Source: Candidatus Woesearchaeota archaeon (lineage in GTDB: Archaea; Nanobdellota; Nanobdellia; SCGC-AAA011-G17; GW2011-AR18). Taken from it: a stretch of 40,468 nt of DNA. Made by a program: the position numbers and the translations under genes. This document shows, piece by piece, positions 1-8,924 of this stretch. The stretch is taken from the NCBI GenBank assembly GCA_018302235.1, contig JAGVZW010000032.1, forward strand, positions 1-40,468. Direction: 5' to 3'. Every line of letters begins with the position of its first letter. Position 1 is the stretch's first letter. The notes below the pieces were generated by a model, which did not search any database, had not been told where the DNA came from, and worked only from the letters and a program-made list of their open reading frames with translations.

Positions 1-161
1 TTTTAGAAGAAAAAAATAAATCTGAACTAAACTCTAGTTACTGTTTTAATAAATTTTATTTGGCAACTAGTCATTAGCAGGAGAACCTAACAAACATTAT
101 ATTCAATTAATTTTAGCATCCATCGAATTATTTATATAGCACATCTTCATTTATTGTAATT

Positions 162-911
162 ATGAGTAAGCCCATTTTTTTACAGAACAACAAAACATTC
201 CAGATTTTTAGAGAAATTGAAAAGTCTGTACCTAAAAAATCCCAGCTTTTTCTTATAGGTGGTACTCTAAGAAACTCGGTTTTTTATCATTTTTTTAAAA
301 AGAAACTCAAACATAGGGATTATGATTTGGTATTTTTAGGGGATAGAAAAAAGTTTATCTCAAATTTAAAAAATTTAAAATTCAAATATGTTAGATTGAG
401 AAGAAAAAATCAAACTGTGTTAAAAAAAGAAATTGTAGATGACCCCCGAGATATTAATGATTTTTTAGTGCTTGACATTTATTTTACTAACCAAAAAGAG
501 GTTTATAAAATTCTGAAAAATAAAATCAACTTTACGATTAACGGTTTTGCTCTAAATATTAAATATATTTTTAATGAAAACTGGGTTGAAAAATTGATAA
601 AACTTCCACATTCTATTGAAGATATCAAATCAAAACAGCTGAGGTTAAACACAGAGAAAAGAAATTTCTTTGGTACAGACCTTTATGCCTGTATTCGATT
701 TATATCAGCAGGATTTAAGAAACCTTCAAAAGATGAGATTGAAACCTTGTATCAGGAGATGAAGAAACTACCAAAATACAAATTTGAAAGAAGTAAAGAA
801 AAAGTTTTTGATTATGTTGGCGGAAAGGAAAAAGCTGAAAAAATAGTTAAAAAAATGGGCTTAAGTGAAGATGTATTTTCTTTTAATACAATACTAAAAT
901 TACAGCGCTAA
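162..911 (+). CDS. Class II CCA/poly(A)-polymerase-like nucleotidyltransferase head domain
   Basis: This 249-aa protein has the head-domain pattern of class II tRNA nucleotidyltransferases and poly(A) polymerases. GGTLRN at residues 33-38 is the usual GGxxR(D/N) loop, D53-Y54-D55 is the metal-binding DxD, and a later FTINGFAL segment matches the DFTINALA motif. The neck and body helices of a full CCA enzyme (usually about 400 aa) are missing, so the tRNA role is unproven. Archaeal CCA enzymes are normally class I, so a class II head here points to transfer from bacteria or a different substrate. A TATA-like box (131-138) lies about 30 nt before the ATG, as in a leaderless archaeal promoter. 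On the plus strand the gene looks richer in G and T than the later plus-strand genes. Confidence 0.7.
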   Translation: MSKPIFLQNNKTFQIFREIEKSVPKKSQLFLIGGTLRNSVFYHFFKKKLKHRDYDLVFLGDRKKFISNLKNLKFKYVRLRRKNQTVLKKEIVDDPRDINDFLVLDIYFTNQKEVYKILKNKINFTINGFALNIKYIFNENWVEKLIKLPHSIEDIKSKQLRLNTEKRNFFGTDLYACIRFISAGFKKPSKDEIETLYQEMKKLPKYKFERSKEKVFDYVGGKEKAEKIVKKMGLSEDVFSFNTILKLQR

Positions 912-996
912 AATTAACTATCCCTTCAGTCGGTTGCCTTGTAGATTTCCCACATAACATCTTTATCTTTATTAATAAAAAAATAATTTAATTATC

Positions 997-1320
997 ATGA
1001 ATTTTAAACCAACGAAACTTAAGATTATATTAACTATAAGTTTAACAGTATTACTAATTTTCTGGTTTTTAATGATGGATAGAGGAATGATGTGCAAGCC
1101 CTGCCCTATGAATTTAAAAGAAAATTGTATTGACTATGGTTTTATTTCAGCAATAAATCCTTGTTATTGTGGTTGTTTACCTTTATACAAAGCATTGTTA
1201 AGTTGGCTAATAATTATCATTCCAGTTATAATTTTTTATTCAATCTATTCATTATTCCAAAAAAATAGTCCTATTGAGCAAAGCGAAGATAGGACAGCTC
1301 TCCAGAGGGTATCTGGTTAA
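997..1320 (+). CDS. Small Cys-rich two-helix membrane protein
   Basis: This 107-aa protein has two hydrophobic segments (about residues 8-26 and 68-86). They flank a short loop with a CKPC motif, a lone Cys and a CYCGC motif. The loop could bind metal or form disulfides on the outer face of the membrane; this is inference, as I recognise no named family. The C-terminal tail is polar. Its stop codon overlaps the end of the convergent DP2 gene by 4 nt, so the two 3' ends are packed tightly. The ATG follows an AT-rich stretch with no Shine-Dalgarno sequence. Confidence 0.6.
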   Translation: MNFKPTKLKIILTISLTVLLIFWFLMMDRGMMCKPCPMNLKENCIDYGFISAINPCYCGCLPLYKALLSWLIIIIPVIIFYSIYSLFQKNSPIEQSEDRTALQRVSG

Positions 1321-4300
1321 CCAAAAAATTTACCTAATCCCTCTTGCTTCTCTTTCTCTTTACCAAAAAACATATCAATCATCTGTTGTGTTAAATCCAG
1401 CGTTTGACACAAATAATGTGGTAGCTTATATTCATTTCTTAATCTTATAGAAGGTTCTAAATATTTTATCACAGAACCCTCAGAGATAGTAAATAATAAT
1501 TTTCCCCCACATTTACAAACACCCTTTAAGAGAGGCCTACGATATTTTTCATTGCATACAACACATCTAAATTCTTGCATACTAAATTTTCTTAAATTAC
1601 CCTTAATATCCCGCATAAAATGCCTCTCAATAACTAATCTAGCCACATCATCCTGGTCCACTGCCCTTAACTTCTTAGCAATATTCATCTGTCCATTAAC
1701 CTTTTCCATCATAGAAGGAATTGTTTTATATCTACTACATAAAACACCAATATTAAAATTATTAGTATCGTGAGTAAACCCATACCCCAAATATTGCTCT
1801 GGTTTATTTAATCTATCATTTACAGTTTCCAACCGAATATCTGATGCATATTTATACTCCTCACAACATTTATAAAAGTCTAAAGGATAATCCCAAACAG
1901 TATCCATATGAAAAACCATATCATCAACCTCTGTCGGGATTAAAGTTGAAGTCAGAACTAAAGGTTCATCCTGTGTAGCCCCCTTATGTTCACCCAATAA
2001 TTTACGAGAAAAATTTAATAATGCATCCAATAATAACATAACCCCGGCCTCATCTCCATCCACATCTCGTCTCATAATACTATGCAACAAAGGATGAGCC
2101 AACATTCCCTGTGTCTTAGAAAAACCAATAATTCTTGCAACTATGCCTGCTGAAGTATGCGGACTCATCGCTAAAACCAAAGAACCAACAACATCATCCT
2201 TATCCCTAAAATTATAAAATCTAGGTAAACCATAAAACTTCTCAAGTAAATCATCTAAAAAATTACCTATTCTAAAAAAAAGCCCATCACTTCCCTCCTC
2301 TAAACTATCAAAACAAGCAGGCATCACAATATCCTGGCACATTAACTCCAAAATCTGATCATCTCTAATTAAATTATTTCCATATATATCCATATCATAT
2401 CCTAATTCCTTTAATCTATCAACGCTCACACCAACCTCCAAGGGCTTAAAATGTGTCAAAGCCATCTCAGTCATATCATATCGTATTGTACCATCTTTAT
2501 TTACATATAAATTATATTTAGCTCTTAATATACCCTTAATCAAATTCTCTGGAATATGCTCTTTATTTGATGTACCCCTAACCCCTTTAACTAAATTTGG
2601 ACCACTACCAATACCTAATCTTCTCAAAGCAACATCATAATATTCCCTGATATCTAAATTAAATATATCAAAAGAATTGCATTTATGGCCTGCTTTCTCA
2701 CATTTTATATCCAAAAAACCACACAGATCACACCTCCATCTCTTTCTAGCAAGACTATCACATCTATGACATCTAGAATAAATTGTATTTTTTCCACATT
2801 TCTCACAAAAAAATAAAGGAAACTGCGCTCTAATATTTCCATTATTCAAACAAGACTGAAAAGATCTCAATCTTCCACCCTCACTGCCAACAGGAAATAA
2901 ACAATGTGGAGAACCAGTCATTTTTCTCATCTTAGCCTTTTCAGGTCTTCCCATTCTTGTTCCAACAAAAATACCAGATTTATCCCTTAATCTCACCTCA
3001 GAAAGCTTATTAACATACTCCAAACCATCCTTCTCATCACCAATATTCAACATAACTAAATCCTTATTATAACAACCCAAACTAACCCTTAATGCCTTAC
3101 TCCAATCATCCTCAACAACAACATGTTCATTCATAACGCACTTATGTGGCAAGCCTATTAACTCAAAAATCCTCTTATTTTTTAAATTAAAATCCAAAAT
3201 AATTCTATCCTCCTTTATAACAGAGGAATTAATCCACGTCAAAACCTCAAAAACATCCCCACCTGTAACATCTTTCCAATGAAAAGTAAATCTTGGATGT
3301 AAAGGTATATTATATTCATTAGAAATAAAAAAAGCATCATCAAAACTAATTTTACAATTTTTAAATTTGAAAATAAGCCCTTTATCCACTAATTTCTCCT
3401 CTAATTCCTTAATCCACCATTCCTCACAATATCCTGGTGGAAGCAAAACATGTGCCCTATCCAAAAAATCCCCATAATTAATTAAAATATCTCCTAAAAA
3501 TAATATCTCATCAACACTATCTTTATATTCTAAAGCCATTTCATAAGTATCCAAAAATCTCACCTCTCCACTTTTCAACTTTACAATTGGTCCCTCAATA
3601 ATATCGCATGTGCTTAAAGTAGTTCCTTTACCTGGCCTCTCAACCTTTAATTGTGTCCCAATTGCAATAAACCCATCTAAAACAACCATACTTGCTGGAT
3701 GAACAGCTGTTCCAGAAAAACCAGATGTTCTTGCCCTCCCATATCTCAATCTCCATCCCCCTTTCCTTAAAGGGTATCCCAAAACAGGTCTTCCAGCAAC
3801 AACGTCCTTTATGTAAGTAAAATCAGGAGCTATATTAAAATCCACCTTATCTTCATCCACTTTCTTACCAACCAATCTAGCTCTTTCTTCCCTTTGAATA
3901 TCTAAAAACTCTTTTAAAAAAATCCAATGCTCCATCCCCATTTCTAACATCCATTTACTCATCCTTCCATAAATCTTCTTAGCCTTACTACTCAAACATT
4001 CAGCAAAAACCAAACAAAAGCCATTTCTTAATCTATTAGAACCAATCCTTGGTAAATCTTTATAATTTGGAACCTCTAAAACCTCACTAGGATCACCGTC
4101 AATTTGTATAGGTAAATGTACAGCTAAAAAACTAATCTCTTTTTCCGAAGGAAAATATTGTAAATTTGTAATTCTAGTATGATAATGTTCTATCTCGCTA
4201 AATACCCTTCTTATCTCTAAATCATCAGGATCATAAACATCATATCCCATAAATTTTCTAATATAATCTATAATTAAAACAGCAACACTTGCCCCAGTTC

Positions 4301-4772
4301 CTCCAGCAGATCTAATAGGGCCAGAAAAATATGCACAAAAATACTCCTTCCCATCCCTTCTTTTTTTCAATTCTAATCTAACAAAACCCTCTAAAGGAGA
4401 AGAAACAACACCAACAGTAACATAAGCAAAACCCACCCTAACTCCAATCTCAATTGCCTCTATTCTACTTTTAAATCTACAAAATTTCTCCTGTGCTACC
4501 TCTAAAGCAATAACCATAGCAACCCTCCAATCCTGCATAGAATACTTACATTCCAACTCATATATCCTCTCACGAATACCAGAATTTTTTACCTGAGGAG
4601 CAACAACAGAAACTAAACCCTCTACCCTCTCTACCAAATTTTTTGCAAAAGGAATACTAACCTCTTCATCATAATCATAACCTAAACTCCTTGCTTTTCT
4701 AGCAATATCATGACATTTCAACATATTCTCATCTAAACATTCAAAATATTTTTTCATTATTAAATCAAACAT
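1317..4772 (-). CDS. polC: DNA polymerase D large (catalytic) subunit DP2
   Basis: This is the catalytic subunit of the archaeal family-D replicative polymerase, 1151 aa, near the usual family length and with no intein, although inteins are common in this gene. The double-psi-barrel active site is seen as RRDVDGDE, with aspartates D903, D905 and D907. It is followed by the conserved VMLLLDALLNFSR stretch. Zinc motifs are present in the middle (CEKCG, CHRC, CDLCG) and near the C-terminus (CVVC, CKCGG). The N-terminus shows the family pattern ending in RVEGLV. The first ATG overlaps the DP1 stop by 8 nt, so the two are translationally coupled; ATG at codon 6 is an alternative start. The coding strand is rich in G and T compared with rightward genes. 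Confidence 0.97.
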   Translation of the reverse strand: MFDLIMKKYFECLDENMLKCHDIARKARSLGYDYDEEVSIPFAKNLVERVEGLVSVVAPQVKNSGIRERIYELECKYSMQDWRVAMVIALEVAQEKFCRFKSRIEAIEIGVRVGFAYVTVGVVSSPLEGFVRLELKKRRDGKEYFCAYFSGPIRSAGGTGASVAVLIIDYIRKFMGYDVYDPDDLEIRRVFSEIEHYHTRITNLQYFPSEKEISFLAVHLPIQIDGDPSEVLEVPNYKDLPRIGSNRLRNGFCLVFAECLSSKAKKIYGRMSKWMLEMGMEHWIFLKEFLDIQREERARLVGKKVDEDKVDFNIAPDFTYIKDVVAGRPVLGYPLRKGGWRLRYGRARTSGFSGTAVHPASMVVLDGFIAIGTQLKVERPGKGTTLSTCDIIEGPIVKLKSGEVRFLDTYEMALEYKDSVDEILFLGDILINYGDFLDRAHVLLPPGYCEEWWIKELEEKLVDKGLIFKFKNCKISFDDAFFISNEYNIPLHPRFTFHWKDVTGGDVFEVLTWINSSVIKEDRIILDFNLKNKRIFELIGLPHKCVMNEHVVVEDDWSKALRVSLGCYNKDLVMLNIGDEKDGLEYVNKLSEVRLRDKSGIFVGTRMGRPEKAKMRKMTGSPHCLFPVGSEGGRLRSFQSCLNNGNIRAQFPLFFCEKCGKNTIYSRCHRCDSLARKRWRCDLCGFLDIKCEKAGHKCNSFDIFNLDIREYYDVALRRLGIGSGPNLVKGVRGTSNKEHIPENLIKGILRAKYNLYVNKDGTIRYDMTEMALTHFKPLEVGVSVDRLKELGYDMDIYGNNLIRDDQILELMCQDIVMPACFDSLEEGSDGLFFRIGNFLDDLLEKFYGLPRFYNFRDKDDVVGSLVLAMSPHTSAGIVARIIGFSKTQGMLAHPLLHSIMRRDVDGDEAGVMLLLDALLNFSRKLLGEHKGATQDEPLVLTSTLIPTEVDDMVFHMDTVWDYPLDFYKCCEEYKYASDIRLETVNDRLNKPEQYLGYGFTHDTNNFNIGVLCSRYKTIPSMMEKVNGQMNIAKKLRAVDQDDVARLVIERHFMRDIKGNLRKFSMQEFRCVVCNEKYRRPLLKGVCKCGGKLLFTISEGSVIKYLEPSIRLRNEYKLPHYLCQTLDLTQQMIDMFFGKEKEKQEGLGKFFG

Positions 4773-6237
4773 TCTTCACACCACTGTCTAAAAAATTAAT
4801 TATTCTTACATCTCGTGTTTTAAGATTAACAACAGGAACCTTTGCAGGATGAGGAACAATCCCTCTTTTCTCCATATCCTTCGTTTGTGTTGTCCAACAT
4901 GAACAATTAAACAAACTAACATTCTTATAATTATCCACCATTATCCTATGAATATGCCCACTAATAAAAAAATCTGGAATCTTATCAATAACTAAAGGAT
5001 CATATCTATTATCAGGTATATATAAATTAGAACCATGAGCAGGAGCTAAATGCCTCTTCTTTAATAATAATCTCATAACTAAATCGCTCCTCTCTTGACC
5101 ACCCTTCATTCTTATAGAATTCACAGCATCAGAATAATAAATAAAACTATATCCATGATAAATCAAAACATCAAAACCTAAAAAACCATTTATTTTATGT
5201 ATATTTACAAGAGACGGATTCGTAACTAAATAAACATTATCTAACTTATATAAACACTCACATATTTTTTTATCAAATAAAGGCTGAGGTTCAGCAATCC
5301 TCATAGCATCATGATTGCCTCCACATATAATAATTTTTACATTACTATTAATCCTGCTCAATAACAAACTAATCCCTTCATATTGTTTAACAATATCCTT
5401 AATCTTCAAATCATCCTCTTGTCCTGGATAAACACCAATCCCCTCCACTAAATCTCCAACAATAAACAAATACCTCAATCTAGATGCAATCTCCTTTTGT
5501 TCACCATAATCAGAATTAATCCAATCAATAAAATTAGAAAATTCTTCCTCTAAAAATTGATTCAAACCATAATGAATATCTCCAATAAAAGCAGCATATA
5601 TCTCATCATCACATCTCTTTAATTCCTTATTTAAAGGAATATCTGGAAAAATAATTTCATTACAAAAAACAATATTTTTACCCAAAACACCCACAACACC
5701 TAGTATTTCATCTAATACAATCTCATCAACTATTTCAACCAAATTCTCCTTATTTTTACCTATTAAAACATCAATTATCCCAGTAGTATCTTCTAACCTT
5801 AAAATACAATTGCCAGATTTAGTAATACTCTTTTCAAGAACCAATCCAATCAAAGAAACCCTATCTCCTTCCCTTTTATCCCTTAACCTTATAACTGAAA
5901 TAACAGACTGTAATTCAATTCTTTTAATCAAAATATTTTTAATAGATTCATATCTATTTCTAAAATATTTAACAAAATCCTGAACCTCTTTTTTTTTAAA
6001 ATTATCATTATATATATGCACTAATTCAACATTAAAATCAGTATTAAAAACAAACCTTTTATTATATTCATTTAAAATATAATGAAAATCATTCTTACTT
6101 AAAAACTTATTATTTACACGTTCACATAAAAAATCTAAAAATATAGAACCTAAATTATCTGGTACTAAATCAATTACTTCACTATCTAATAAAATTCCCT
6201 TCTCAACAATCTCTTTAATTATTTCTTCCCTAATCAT
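4765..6237 (-). CDS. polB: DNA polymerase D small subunit DP1 (3'-5' exonuclease)
   Basis: This 490-aa protein is the proofreading and accessory subunit that pairs with DP2. An OB-fold region lies at about residues 105-205. It is followed by a calcineurin-like phosphoesterase domain with intact metal motifs: GDIHYG (219-224), GDLVEG (261-266), GGNHD (306-310), then HGYS and GHIHR. An active Mre11-like nuclease is expected. The gene sits 19 nt after cdc6 and overlaps the DP2 start by 8 nt, forming a cdc6-DP1-DP2 operon. The stop is TGA inside the DP2 start region. If UGA were read as Trp, this frame would run on out of frame through DP2, which argues for the standard code in this organism. Confidence 0.96.
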   Translation of the reverse strand: MIREEIIKEIVEKGILLDSEVIDLVPDNLGSIFLDFLCERVNNKFLSKNDFHYILNEYNKRFVFNTDFNVELVHIYNDNFKKKEVQDFVKYFRNRYESIKNILIKRIELQSVISVIRLRDKREGDRVSLIGLVLEKSITKSGNCILRLEDTTGIIDVLIGKNKENLVEIVDEIVLDEILGVVGVLGKNIVFCNEIIFPDIPLNKELKRCDDEIYAAFIGDIHYGLNQFLEEEFSNFIDWINSDYGEQKEIASRLRYLFIVGDLVEGIGVYPGQEDDLKIKDIVKQYEGISLLLSRINSNVKIIICGGNHDAMRIAEPQPLFDKKICECLYKLDNVYLVTNPSLVNIHKINGFLGFDVLIYHGYSFIYYSDAVNSIRMKGGQERSDLVMRLLLKKRHLAPAHGSNLYIPDNRYDPLVIDKIPDFFISGHIHRIMVDNYKNVSLFNCSCWTTQTKDMEKRGIVPHPAKVPVVNLKTRDVRIINFLDSGVKNV

Positions 6238-6256
6238 ATAAAACCCTATTAAATAT

Positions 6257-7465
6257 CTATAAGCCTAATCCTTCTCTTAATATTTCTTTTATTTTAGGAA
6301 CCATAGCCTGTGGAACTGCTAAACTTATCTCTCGAGTTCTACCATATCTTCCCTTAGAAATCACCTTAGCATTTATTATACCTAACATATCTAGTTCAGC
6401 TATAACATCTGAAATTCTTCTTTGCGTCAAAGACTTCATTTTAATTTGTATACATAATTCCTTATATCTCTCATAAATATCTCCAGTATATAAATTGCAA
6501 TTATTCTTAACCATATCACAAACATCTAAAATCGAATGTAAACACAATTGAAACTGTTTTGGTTGTGTTCCAACAATATCCAAGACCTTATCCTTTTCTA
6601 TTTTATCCTCTGCTGCATCTATATCCTCTAATTCTATTGTATATCTTCCAATTCTCTCAGCTAACTCACCCGCCACTCTCAATAAATCTAAAGCTCGTCT
6701 GGCATCACCATGTTCCCTAGCAGCATAAGCAGCACACTTCTCTAAAACGCCAGCACTAATAACACCCCCCCTAAATGCCTCTAAAGATCTATTTCTTAAT
6801 ATATCTTGAATCTGTAAAGCATCATAAGGCGGAAAAATCAATTCCTCCTCACTTAAACTACTTTTAACTCTTGGATCAATATGATCTAAAAAAGTAACTT
6901 CATTAGATATACCTATTATAGAAAACTCAACATTCTTTAATTCTGTATTTAATCTAGTCATATTATACAAAATCTCATCCCCAGCTTTTTTAACTAACTG
7001 ATCAATTTCATCTAAAACCAAAATTATTAACTTTTTTTTTTGATCTATATGATTTAAAAAAATTTTATATACCTCATCTGTTGGTAAACCAGTAGCAGGA
7101 ATCTTCTTTCCAAATTCCTCAGCTAACTGAACAATCAACCTATACTCAGTATCTGCAACCCTTTTTAATTTACAATTTAAATAAACTACTTCTATTGGTA
7201 ATTTTTTCTCTCTACTTATTTCAGATATATTATTCATAACATACCTAACAACCAAAGTCTTTCCTGTTCCAGTCTGACCATATAAAAACAAATTAGAGGG
7301 TTTTTCCATCCTTAAGCAAGGTGCAAGAATCCCAGCAACATGATTTATCTGTTCATCCCTATGTAATATTTTACTAGGTGTATAATTAGTTTGTAAACTT
7401 TTTCTATCCCTAAATAAAGGCTCTTTAGCTAAGTAATCATTAAAAAACCCCTTTAATTCTGTCAT
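6257..7465 (-). CDS. cdc6: Orc1/Cdc6 replication initiator
   Basis: This 402-aa AAA+ ATPase binds origin DNA and helps load the MCM helicase. Walker A is GQTGTGKT (63-70), Walker B is LVLDEID (149-155), and the sensor-2 region carries the typical HGDARRALDLLR motif. The C-terminal third fits the winged-helix domain that binds ORB elements (SLTQRRISDVIAELDMLG). It is the first gene of the leftward replication operon and is divergent from the AT-rich gap at 7466-7877. That is the usual arrangement of an archaeal origin beside its initiator gene. The ATG was kept because the N-terminus matches the family and no better start lies inside. Confidence 0.97.
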   Translation of the reverse strand: MTELKGFFNDYLAKEPLFRDRKSLQTNYTPSKILHRDEQINHVAGILAPCLRMEKPSNLFLYGQTGTGKTLVVRYVMNNISEISREKKLPIEVVYLNCKLKRVADTEYRLIVQLAEEFGKKIPATGLPTDEVYKIFLNHIDQKKKLIILVLDEIDQLVKKAGDEILYNMTRLNTELKNVEFSIIGISNEVTFLDHIDPRVKSSLSEEELIFPPYDALQIQDILRNRSLEAFRGGVISAGVLEKCAAYAAREHGDARRALDLLRVAGELAERIGRYTIELEDIDAAEDKIEKDKVLDIVGTQPKQFQLCLHSILDVCDMVKNNCNLYTGDIYERYKELCIQIKMKSLTQRRISDVIAELDMLGIINAKVISKGRYGRTREISLAVPQAMVPKIKEILREGLGL

Positions 7466-7513
7466 AATAAAAAAAGAACTTACCTCGTTTTAAATATTGT
7501 CATAATCACACAT

Positions 7514-7534
7514 ACACCATTTTTTCTCATGGAA
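7514..7534 (-). promoter_or_regulatory. ORB-like element, left, inverted
   Basis: Read on the minus strand, this box starts TTCCATGAGAAA and ends GGTGT. It matches the right-hand box at 16 of 21 positions by hand alignment, in the opposite orientation. Archaeal ORBs have a TTCCANNGGAAA-type core followed by a G-rich end. It is probably an Orc1/Cdc6 site. Confidence 0.45.
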
Positions 7535-7810
7535 AATCAAATTAAAATATCTAATGAATTTATAAATTATATAATAAACCAAAATATATTATTTAATTAA
7601 CTCAAAAATAACAACAAAATTTAATATTATTATAAAATATATATTATATATAACAACAATATTTAAAAATAAATTAAGTAAAACCCAAATTTAACTATTT
7701 CATTTTATTTAAAAAATATATAAATATTCTTCAATAATCTATTTAACTATAAAACTTTTATAATTAAAAAAAATAAAATCAACTAACTAATCTCAAAATA
7801 AACCAAAAAA

Positions 7811-7831
7811 TTCCATAGGAAATTAAGGTGT
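7811..7831 (+). promoter_or_regulatory. ORB-like element, right
   Basis: The box starts TTCCATAGGAAA and ends AAGGTGT. It pairs with the inverted copy at 7514-7534 and matches a third copy at 18939-18959 at 18 of 21 positions. The imperfect TTCC/GGAA dyad plus 3' G-rich end fits the archaeal ORB pattern. Confidence 0.5.
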
Positions 7832-7877
7832 CTGTCTCAATAAAAATACTTATTAATATACAAAAAATAATAATAAA

Positions 7878-8612
7878 ATGAACATACTTTTAATTTATTT
7901 AATAATAATCGTTATAATAGGAATTTTAGCATATTTTTTATTAAAAACATTAATAAAAACTATCTTAATTATAAGTATAACATTAATCTTATTATCTTTA
8001 TTTACAACATTACTAATATCTAAAGATATAAATGAATTTAAAACAAAGCTTCCCTCCTCAAATAATTTAATATTAATAAAAAATAATATCTATATTACTG
8101 GTTTTTATTTTAATATTAAAACAAATAATATCTCTTTTTTAACAGAAAAAGAATTAAATTCTTTAAATATAACACAAGAAAAAAATATATATAAAACAAT
8201 AATAATAGATCAAGGATATTTAAAAGAAAATCTGCCAGAAACTATTATTTTCAATAATATATCCATAAACAAAGAAGATATCTTTATCTTACTTAATTCA
8301 AAAGATCCATTAACCTATTACGTTCATAATTTAAATGAAAACCAAATAATTACAACAATAGAATATCCACAATCATATATATTAACTACAAACTCTTCTT
8401 CAGAATTAAAAGGTACATTAATAATATTATCCATTAATGAATTAAGAAAAAATAATTTATTTTTATTTCTATTAAAAGGCTATAAATCAAATCAAATCGA
8501 AATATATGAAGAAACCCTAACATTCAGATTTATAAAATCTCTTCCATTATCTATTATTGAAAAATTTACAAATAAAGAGGAAAATATTTATAAAGAACCT
8601 AGTAACATATAG
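7878..8612 (+). CDS. Membrane-anchored hypothetical protein
   Basis: This 244-aa protein has two N-terminal hydrophobic helices (about residues 3-22 and 27-48) and then a long polar domain very rich in Ile, Asn and Lys. The domain probably faces outward, though no signal decides this. No catalytic motif or known family is recognised. It is the first rightward gene after the candidate origin and lies 14 nt before a PRC-barrel gene and then lonB. A membrane quality-control neighbourhood is possible but unproven. The codons are almost entirely A/T-ended. Confidence 0.6.
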   Translation: MNILLIYLIIIVIIGILAYFLLKTLIKTILIISITLILLSLFTTLLISKDINEFKTKLPSSNNLILIKNNIYITGFYFNIKTNNISFLTEKELNSLNITQEKNIYKTIIIDQGYLKENLPETIIFNNISINKEDIFILLNSKDPLTYYVHNLNENQIITTIEYPQSYILTTNSSSELKGTLIILSINELRKNNLFLFLLKGYKSNQIEIYEETLTFRFIKSLPLSIIEKFTNKEENIYKEPSNI

Positions 8613-8626
8613 TTAACGAGGTTAAA

Positions 8627-8890
8627 ATGGTTGACGGCGAAAAAAGGCATTCAATACAATATATAGGCAAAAATATCGTTAGTAAGACTGGAAAAAGATT
8701 TGGTGAAGTTTCAAATCTTACATTTGAACCAAAAACAGGTGAAATTATACATATTGTATTAAAAAATCCAACTCCATATGCCCAAAATCTAGATCTAGAA
8801 AAAACAAAAGATGGTGAAGCCTTAATTCCCTTCAGTTCTGTAATGGCTATAGGAGATTTTATAGTTATAGCAGAAGAAGAAATATTTTAA
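8627..8890 (+). CDS. PRC-barrel domain protein
   Basis: This 87-aa protein fits the small archaeal PRC-barrel fold. It has a GKNIVSKTGKRFGEV opening, then 'NLTFEPKTGEI' and a closing 'IPFSSVMAIGDFIVI', which match the strand-turn pattern of the family. PRC-barrels serve as protein-interaction or RNA-processing modules; no specific partner is evident. A Shine-Dalgarno-like GAGGT (8618-8622) lies 4 nt before the ATG, unlike the leaderless genes nearby, so it is probably co-transcribed with the gene just upstream. A second PRC-barrel gene lies at 28101-28376. Confidence 0.8.
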   Translation: MVDGEKRHSIQYIGKNIVSKTGKRFGEVSNLTFEPKTGEIIHIVLKNPTPYAQNLDLEKTKDGEALIPFSSVMAIGDFIVIAEEEIF

Positions 8891-8897
8891 TAAAACA

Positions 8898-8907
8898 TTT
8901 AAATTTT
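8898..8907 (+). promoter_or_regulatory. TATA box of the lonB N-part gene
   Basis: TTTAAATTTT lies about 18-27 nt before the ATG at 8925, which fits a leaderless archaeal transcript. The first lonB part therefore appears to have its own promoter. Confidence 0.5.
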
Positions 8908-8924
8908 ACTAATAATCTTAATTC

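Larger units (their letters stand above)
7466..7877. other. Candidate chromosomal origin (oriC-like AT-rich gap)
   Basis: This 412-bp stretch without a gene lies between the divergent cdc6 and a membrane-protein gene. It is extremely AT-rich with long A/T runs, as expected of a DNA-unwinding element. Two related 21-bp boxes face each other near its ends (7514-7534 minus, 7811-7831 plus) and resemble archaeal origin recognition boxes. Adjacency to cdc6, AT-richness and inverted boxes make a coherent origin. By eye the strand composition does not clearly flip here, so the call is not certain. Confidence 0.6.
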
